The translations under genes were made by a program, and so were the position numbers. Shown here one piece after another: positions 56,882 through 64,000 of a stretch of 64,000 nt of DNA (its first letter is position 1; each line of letters opens with the position of its first letter). The notes below the pieces were generated by a model that saw only the letters and a list, made by a program, of their open reading frames with translations, did not search any database and was not told the origin of the DNA. The DNA is from Nocardioides potassii (GTDB lineage Bacteria > Actinomycetota > Actinomycetes > Propionibacteriales > Nocardioidaceae). The stretch is from NCBI RefSeq assembly GCF_021648885.1, contig NZ_JAKJHZ010000011.1, positions 62,001 to 126,000 of the forward strand, given 5' to 3'.

Positions 56882-57622
56882 GTGCCGAGCCCCATCACCC
56901 TGACCTCCGCTGACGGGGTCGCTCGGCTGGAGTGGACGGGCGAGGTCAGCACCGACGAGCTGCGGCGGGTGGTCGCGGAGGCACTCACCGGGCACACCCG
57001 GGTCGAGACCCACGTCGCGAGCGACGACCCCGCCGGGCAGCGGGCGGCGACGTGGGCCGGCCTGCACCGCGAGGGCGTACGGCGTGGGGTGGGGGCGGAC
57101 GGTGAGCCGCAGGACCGCATCGTCTACGCGCGCCTGGTGACGGACGCGCCGGTCAACGAGCCGGGCGGCTTCCGCGCGCTGCTCAACTCCTTCCTCCCCC
57201 GCAAGCGGGCGATCTCGCAGATGCTCATCCGCGACGCGGACGGCCGGGTCCTGCTGTGCCAGCTGACCTACAAGCGCGACTGGGACCTGCCCGGCGGCAT
57301 CGTCGAGGTCGGCGAGTCACCGCGCACCGCCGTCCAGCGCGAGGTCGAGGAGGAGCTCGGGCTCGAGGTCGAGCCCGGCGGGCTGCTCCTCACCGACTGG
57401 CTGCCCCCGTGGGGTGGTTGGGACGACGCCGTCTGCCTCGTCTTCGACGGCGGCACCCTTGCTCCCGGGACCCTCGACGAGGTGGTCAAGCAGGAGCGGG
57501 AGATCCGTGACGTGCGCTTCTGCACCCTCGAAGAGGTGGACGAGCTGGCAGCCGACTTCACCGCCCGCCGCGTGCGGGCCGCAGTGGGCGGCGCGCAGCC
57601 GTATACGGAGTCCGGTCGCTGA
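56882..57622 (+). CDS. NUDIX hydrolase
   Basis: A 246-residue protein with a C-terminal NUDIX domain. The box starts at Gly138, 'GGIVEVGESPRTAVQREVEEELGLEV', with the complete G-x5-E-x7-R-E-x2-E-E-x-G pattern. The N-terminal ~95 residues ('LTSADGVARLEWTGEVSTDELRRVVAEAL...') form a separate, unidentified alpha/beta segment. Hydrolyses some nucleoside-diphosphate derivative; the substrate is unknown. The GTG start is exactly 6 nt after TAGGGT, predicting a leaderless mRNA. Converging context none; ppdK follows in the same direction. Confidence 0.88.
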   Translation: MPSPITLTSADGVARLEWTGEVSTDELRRVVAEALTGHTRVETHVASDDPAGQRAATWAGLHREGVRRGVGADGEPQDRIVYARLVTDAPVNEPGGFRALLNSFLPRKRAISQMLIRDADGRVLLCQLTYKRDWDLPGGIVEVGESPRTAVQREVEEELGLEVEPGGLLLTDWLPPWGGWDDAVCLVFDGGTLAPGTLDEVVKQEREIRDVRFCTLEEVDELAADFTARRVRAAVGGAQPYTESGR

Positions 57623-57636
57623 GGCAGGATGCCTGC

Positions 57637-60315
<2,679 letters not shown>

Positions 60316-60325
60316 CCGGGACGCG

Positions 60326-61279
60326 TCAGAACAGCGCGGACGCCAGGTTGCGACGACCCGCCAGCACGCGCGGGTCGTCGTTGCCGACGGCGGCGAACAG
60401 GCCGAGCAGGTGGTCGCGCGCCTTCGTGCGGTCGGCGTCAGACGTCCGGGCGACGAGGTTGACCAGGCGGGTGAACGCGTCCTCGACGTGACCGCCTAGC
60501 ATGTCGAGGTCGGCGACCAGCGTCTGCGCGTCGACGTCGTCGGGACGCTCGGCCGCCGCGGCCCGCGCCTCGTTGAGGTCGACGCCCTGCGTGCGCTGCA
60601 TGACCTTGGCCATCGCCAGGCCGCCGGCGGCCTCGACGTCGGCCGGGTTGGCGTCGAGGAGCTTCTGGTACTCCCGCACCGCCCCGTCGATGTCACCGGC
60701 GACGAGCGCGTCCTGGGCGGGGGCGTAGCGCGGGTCGATCGGCTGCTCCTCGCCCTCGGCGGGCGCGCCGGCGCTCGAGCGCGGCTGGTGACGCCCGGCG
60801 ATCCCCTGGGCCGTGAGCTGCTGGCCGACCTGGTGGAGCGCGGTGCGCAGCTCGTCGATCGGCAGGGCGTCCTGCATGAGCGGCATCGGGCGACCGTCGA
60901 CGACGGCGACGACCAGCGGGATCGACGGGATCTGCATGGCCTGCGCGATCTGCGGCACCGCGTCGATGTCGACGAGGCCGAGCAGGTAGCGGCCCTCGTG
61001 CTCGTCCACGACCGTCACGAGGTCGTCGGCGAGCTGGCCGCTCTCGGGCATGCGGGTGCGCGAGTAGAACGCCAGCAGCACCGGGGCCGTCATCGACTGC
61101 TCGAGGAGACCCTGGAAGTTGGCCTCGTCCACCCGGACGGCGTACGACGACCCCGTGCCGGCCGGCGTGCCGCCCGAGCCTCCGACGGGAGGACCGGCCG
61201 GCGCCCCCGCCTGCGGTGCGGGTCGGCCCAGCCCGGAGAGGTCGATGGCACCGGGGCGGCTGAAGGGCTGCTGCGTCAT
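60326..61279 (-). CDS. Thioredoxin-fold / TPR co-chaperone-like protein (YbbN/CnoX type)
   Basis: A 317-residue protein with a low-complexity N-terminus, a thioredoxin fold (about 60-165, 'NFQGLLEQSMTAPVLLAFYSRTRMPESGQLADDLVTVVDEHEGRYLLGLVDIDAVPQIAQAMQIPSIPLVVAVVDGRP') and C-terminal TPR-like helices ('AQDALVAGDIDGAVREYQKLLDANPADVEAAGGLAMAKVMQ'). The usual CxxC is replaced by 'SRTRMPES', so it cannot act as a redox thioredoxin. Family members deliver substrates to GroEL or DnaK in proteobacteria; the actinobacterial role is untested. Predicted leaderless (TAGGAT 7 nt before the ATG). Confidence 0.85.
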   Translation of the reverse strand: MTQQPFSRPGAIDLSGLGRPAPQAGAPAGPPVGGSGGTPAGTGSSYAVRVDEANFQGLLEQSMTAPVLLAFYSRTRMPESGQLADDLVTVVDEHEGRYLLGLVDIDAVPQIAQAMQIPSIPLVVAVVDGRPMPLMQDALPIDELRTALHQVGQQLTAQGIAGRHQPRSSAGAPAEGEEQPIDPRYAPAQDALVAGDIDGAVREYQKLLDANPADVEAAGGLAMAKVMQRTQGVDLNEARAAAAERPDDVDAQTLVADLDMLGGHVEDAFTRLVNLVARTSDADRTKARDHLLGLFAAVGNDDPRVLAGRRNLASALF

Positions 61280-61286
61280 GGGGACA

Positions 61287-61331
61287 ATCCTAGGGAGAGC
61301 GCCCACGCGCGGGCGTCGGGGTGGGTAGCCT
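61287..61331. promoter_or_regulatory. Divergent -10 boxes for the YbbN-like and GtrA genes
   Basis: Minus strand TAGGAT (61292-61287) 7 nt before the ATG at 61279; plus strand TAGCCT (61326-61331) 6 nt before the ATG at 61338. Both transcripts are predicted leaderless. Confidence 0.5.
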
Positions 61332-61337
61332 CACTGC

Positions 61338-61925
61338 ATGGCATCGCGGGGCAGCGCCCTCTTCGTGCGCCACCGGCGGAACCTCGGCCTGCTGGCGCGC
61401 TTCGGCGTGGTGGGAGGATCCGGCGTCATCGTCAACCTCGTGACGCTGGTCGTGCTGCGGCGCCTCGGCCCGCACTTCGAGGACGCGGTCGTCGGCCTCG
61501 GGAGCTCGGGGTTCAACCTCCGCTGGTACCACGTCTTCTCCACCATCGCCTTCCTCGTGGCGAACCTCTGGAACTTCCAGCTCAACCGCAGCTGGACCTT
61601 CCACAGCAGCAGGGCCGCCGGCTGGTGGCGCGAGTACTGGCCCTTCCTGGTGGTCGGGTTCGGCGGCCAGGTGGTGGGCCTCGCGCTGCTCACGCTCCTC
61701 ATGCACCCGCACTCCCCCGTGAGCCTGCCCACGAGCGTCTTCGACGACTCCAGCGGGCTCCGCAACCGCCTCTACTGGTCCCAGCTGATCGTCATCGCGC
61801 TCGTGATGCCGGTGTCCTTCGTGTTCAACAAGCTGTGGACCTTCGCGGCGGTCCGGACGGGTCGACCCGACCTCGCCGACCCCCTCTTCGAGGAGGAAGT
61901 GCTCGAAGTGGGACCTCACCCCTAG
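61338..61925 (+). CDS. GtrA family membrane protein
   Basis: A 195-residue protein with four hydrophobic segments. 'LLARFGVVGGSGVIVNLVTLVVLRRLG' and 'FLVANLWNFQLNRSWTFHSSRAAGWWREYWPFLVVGFGGQVVGLALLTLLM' match the GtrA/PF04138 pattern (N-F-x-x-N-R-x-W-T-F), and the final 'LVMPVSFVFNKLWTF' repeats it. GtrA proteins take part in moving lipid-linked sugars across the membrane for cell-surface polysaccharides. The partner glycosyltransferase is not adjacent. Confidence 0.88.
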   Translation: MASRGSALFVRHRRNLGLLARFGVVGGSGVIVNLVTLVVLRRLGPHFEDAVVGLGSSGFNLRWYHVFSTIAFLVANLWNFQLNRSWTFHSSRAAGWWREYWPFLVVGFGGQVVGLALLTLLMHPHSPVSLPTSVFDDSSGLRNRLYWSQLIVIALVMPVSFVFNKLWTFAAVRTGRPDLADPLFEEEVLEVGPHP

Positions 61926-61974
61926 GCGTGGTAGAACACCGGATCGAAGGGCGACGTCGACGGGAGGCGCACCC

Positions 61975-62700
61975 ATGACTTCGGGGTCATACGACTTCGC
62001 CGGCTACCAGGTGCTGGTGGTGGGCGGCACGCGGGGCGAGGGCCACACCATCGCCACCTCCTTCGCGGAGGCCGGGGCCTCGGTGGCGGTCACCGGCACG
62101 ATGACGCTGCGGGCCCTGTACGACACCGACCTGACGCCGTTCGACTACGAGTCGGTCAACCTGGCCCGGCAGGACTCGATCGACCACCTCGTGGGCATGG
62201 TCGACCACCTCGACGTGCTCGTCCTCGCGGCTTCGGCGAACCTCCCCCACGGCCTCCCGCCCGACGAGCAGGCGTTCATCGCCCAGGCGGTGCGCTCCGG
62301 GCTCCTCGGGCCGACGTTCCTCACCACCCGGCTGCGCCTCAAGCTCAGCCAGAGTCCCGCCCTCGGCGGCGGCTGCGTCGTCAACACCGGCGCCGTACGC
62401 ACGTGGCTGGAGCTCTCCTCGAGCGCCGACGAGGCGCAGGCACAGGTCATCGAGTCGACCGCGCGGGCCGGCGAGAACTGGGCCGGGCTGGGTGTCCGGG
62501 TCAACTCCGTGCTGCACGAGACGCGCCCGGTGCTCCCCCGCCAGTACGTCCCCCGCGCCGGCAGCAGGGTCGCCGGCACCACCCTGGTTCGCGGTCAGGG
62601 GCAGGGCACCCGCGCCGGCGAGGCGGTGGCCGACTCGGTGCTGTTCCTCGCGAGCAGCGCCGCCTCCCGCATCACCGGGCAGACCCTCCGCCTCGGCTGA
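61975..62700 (+). CDS. SDR-fold protein lacking the catalytic Tyr-x3-Lys
   Basis: A 241-residue short-chain dehydrogenase-like protein. The cofactor loop is 'VLVVGGTRGEGHTIATSFAEAGASVAVTGT', and the C-terminus 'DSVLFLASSAASRITGQTLRLG' is SDR-typical. Where the catalytic Ser-Tyr-Lys should be, it reads 'CVVNTGAVRTWLELSSSADEAQAQVIESTARAG', with no Tyr-x3-Lys. 'LAASANLPHG' replaces the NNAG motif. It is therefore probably a cofactor-binding or structural paralogue rather than an active oxidoreductase. Function unknown. Confidence 0.75.
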   Translation: MTSGSYDFAGYQVLVVGGTRGEGHTIATSFAEAGASVAVTGTMTLRALYDTDLTPFDYESVNLARQDSIDHLVGMVDHLDVLVLAASANLPHGLPPDEQAFIAQAVRSGLLGPTFLTTRLRLKLSQSPALGGGCVVNTGAVRTWLELSSSADEAQAQVIESTARAGENWAGLGVRVNSVLHETRPVLPRQYVPRAGSRVAGTTLVRGQGQGTRAGEAVADSVLFLASSAASRITGQTLRLG

Positions 62701-62866
62701 GGGAGACGGGCTAGTACGACCGGGTGGTTCTGCTGCCGCCGCGTCCGTGTTGCCGGTGAACGGATCGCGCGACGGCTACGGTTCGTCCACAAAGGCAACG
62801 AAGCTGACACATCGCGAGGGCGTGGGGCCCCGGTCGGTTGCCGTGACGCAGGGGAAGGACGTTCCG

Positions 62867-63409
62867 ATGGTGGCACCGCGTGGAGGGGCAGTCCGCTGGC
62901 AGGGCCGGGCCTCGGACTTCAGGCGTGACCAGGTCCGCGCACGGGGGCAGTGGCCGGCCGAGGTCGACGTCCGCCGCGACCCGGGGAGCACGGCCCGGAC
63001 CCGGGAGCCGGCCTCGGAGGAGATGGTGTCGATGGAGGCGCTGTGGAGGTCGTTCGTCGACGTCCTGGACGCCGTCGAGGCGCCCACGTACGCCCTGCTG
63101 TCCACCGAGTCGGGCTTCCCGCTCCGGGCGCACGGGTACGGCGCGCGCGACCTCGTGGCGGCGGTGCGCGCGGCCGGCAGCACCTTCGACAGGCGGCGGG
63201 CCGACGCCACCGTGGAGGGCGACGTCGCCACGCTCGAGGTCGTGTCGGGCGTGACCCAGACCGTCATCGCCACGATCAGCTCGCCGCGCGGCCGGCACCT
63301 GCTCGCGGTCACCGCCGACGAGGTGAGCATGCCCGTGCTCCGCGCCTGGACCCACCACACGGCCACGCGGTTCGCCTCGATCCTCGCCCGCGCGGACGCA
63401 CCGAGGTAA
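62867..63409 (+). CDS. Possible roadblock/LC7-fold protein
   Basis: A 180-residue protein with a basic, disordered N-terminus ('VAPRGGAVRWQGRASDFRRDQVRARGQ') and an alpha/beta C-terminal domain ('LWRSFVDVLDAVEAPTYALLSTESGFPLRAHGYGARDLVAAVRAAGSTFDRRRADATVEGDVATLEVVSGVTQTVIATISS'). That domain resembles roadblock/LC7 GTPase-regulatory proteins of actinobacteria. The fold assignment is by eye and uncertain. ATG 62867 has GGGAAGGAC upstream; GTG 62842 is an alternative. No partner GTPase or kinase lies next to it. Confidence 0.55.
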   Translation: MVAPRGGAVRWQGRASDFRRDQVRARGQWPAEVDVRRDPGSTARTREPASEEMVSMEALWRSFVDVLDAVEAPTYALLSTESGFPLRAHGYGARDLVAAVRAAGSTFDRRRADATVEGDVATLEVVSGVTQTVIATISSPRGRHLLAVTADEVSMPVLRAWTHHTATRFASILARADAPR

Positions 63410-63448
63410 AAACCTTCCCGTCCGTCGCCACCCGCGGCGGATGCCGGA

Positions 63449-63530
63449 TACAATCTCCACAACGCGGTAACAAAACACCCACAGCGGGTGGTGCCGCCCG
63501 AATGATGACGCTGGTTCCCCCACCCGCCAT
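63449..63530 (+). other. AT-enriched intergenic stretch with -10-like TACAAT
   Basis: Between the roadblock-like gene and meaB. TACAAT (63449-63454) is the best -10 match in the gap, followed by an unusually A-rich run (aacgcggtaacaaaacaccc) and a small hairpin caccc-acagc-gggtg (63476-63490). No open frame of note and no good -35. With the downstream terminator it could define a short RNA of about 115 nt; this is speculative. Confidence 0.3.
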
Positions 63531-63574
63531 CGCCCACGAGCCGAAACCCCACAGCATCAGGCGGCTCGTGGGCG
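63531..63574. terminator. Terminator between roadblock-like gene and meaB
   Basis: A 13-bp perfect stem cgcccacgagccg / cggctcgtgggcg with an 18-nt loop, 46 nt beyond the meaB stop in the convergent gap. It can serve both strands. Confidence 0.7.
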
Positions 63575-63619
63575 GGGCGGGGCCTCCGCCGGGGACCTCG
63601 CGACGACGGGGCACCCGCG

Positions 63620-64000
63620 TCAGGTCCGCGCGACGACCTCGTCCGCGGCTGCGTAGGGGTCGACCTCACCGCCGGCCACGCGCGCGGCCAGGTCGTCGAG
63701 GTCGGCGCTGCCGGAGCGCTCCCACCGCTGGCGCACCGCGGCGAGGGCGATCGCCTCGACCTCGCTCCGCGCCCGCGCCGTACGACGACGGGCGAGCTCA
63801 CCGGAGTCGTCGAGCCACGCCGCATGGCGGTCGACCTCGGCCAGCAGCCCGTCGATCCCCAGCCCCGTGCTGGCCACGGTCTGCACCACCGGGGGCCGCC
63901 AGGCACCCTCTGGCCGCTCGGCCATCGACAGCATCGTGCGCAGCTCGCGGCGGGTGCGGTCGGCGCCCTCCCGATCCGCCTTGTTGACGGCGTACACGTC
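63620..64000 (-). CDS. meaB: Methylmalonyl-CoA mutase-associated GTPase MeaB, C-terminal part
   Basis: The C-terminal ~126 codons of a G3E-type GTPase; the frame is open to the window end. 'VYAVNKADREGADRTRRELRTMLSM' carries the NKAD G4 motif, and 'WRPPVVQTVASTGLGIDGLLAEVDRHAAWL' with 'AIALAAVRQRWERSGSADLDDLAARVAGGEVDPYAAADEVV' is typical of MeaB/ArgK. The protein loads and protects adenosylcobalamin in methylmalonyl-CoA mutase, whose genes probably lie beyond the right edge. The G1 and G3 motifs are outside the window. Confidence 0.9.
   Translation of the reverse strand, partial: DVYAVNKADREGADRTRRELRTMLSMAERPEGAWRPPVVQTVASTGLGIDGLLAEVDRHAAWLDDSGELARRRTARARSEVEAIALAAVRQRWERSGSADLDDLAARVAGGEVDPYAAADEVVART

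Overview
The window is very GC-rich and tightly packed. Its gene content points to an actinobacterium, most likely Nocardioides or a close relative of the Nocardioidaceae. The pointers are a GlgE-type alpha-glucan operon, a mycothiol-linked maleylpyruvate isomerase-family protein, the leuS / comEA-comEC / holA / rpsT / lepA neighbourhood, and many genes whose -10 box lies only 6-7 nt before the start codon (predicted leaderless mRNAs). The genus is inferred; no rRNA is present to settle it.

Region 1 (1-24.5 kb) is a housekeeping backbone with accessory genes set into it. In order: the tail of a winged-helix protein, an esterase, hutD-lepA, a GNAT enzyme, a TetR/maleylpyruvate-isomerase-like operon divergent from two tandem aminoglycoside-phosphotransferase-like genes (the second frameshifted), rpsT, holA, a secreted P-domain protein, comEC-comEA, degV and leuS. 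leuS is preceded by a short leader peptide with three consecutive Leu codons and an intrinsic terminator, which looks like a leucine attenuator. Then follow a nucleotidyltransferase, a DUF4870 protein, an ArsR-like regulator with an MFS exporter, a secreted protein, an SDR enzyme, a VOC-DUF6226 fusion and ornithine aminotransferase.

Region 2 (24.5-34.3 kb) holds tRNA-Ala(GGC), a histidine phosphatase-rsfS-nadD operon led by a 50-residue membrane peptide, proA, a secreted Asp-box protein, etfBA, two translationally coupled secreted Ig-like proteins, a small membrane protein and an enoyl-CoA hydratase.

Region 3 (34.3-52.6 kb) is dominated by alpha-glucan metabolism: glgX, glgP and the overlapping operon glgE-treS-mak-glgB. 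TreS, Mak, GlgE and GlgB would turn trehalose into branched glucan through maltose-1-phosphate, while GlgP and GlgX degrade it. Between them lie an AraC-DinB fusion, small proteins and a large secreted M36 metallopeptidase.

Region 4 (52.6-64 kb) has a divergent pair of exported copper proteins (a cupredoxin-like protein and a multicopper oxidase). Next is a one-gene cassette (AbiEi-type N-terminus plus PD-(D/E)XK nuclease-like C-terminus) bracketed by two direct copies of an 80% identical hairpin element. It ends with a NUDIX protein, pyruvate phosphate dikinase, a thioredoxin-fold/TPR chaperone-like protein, GtrA, a catalytically degenerate SDR, a possible roadblock-fold protein and the C-terminus of MeaB.

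The two observations I find most worth following are the hairpin-flanked nuclease-like gene at 55.57-56.83 kb and the leuS attenuator at 17.28-17.38 kb. Two other long palindromes (4.2 and 38.5 kb), a symmetric divergent promoter at 21.05 kb and a candidate non-coding locus at 63.45 kb are secondary leads. No gap between genes exceeds about 230 nt.
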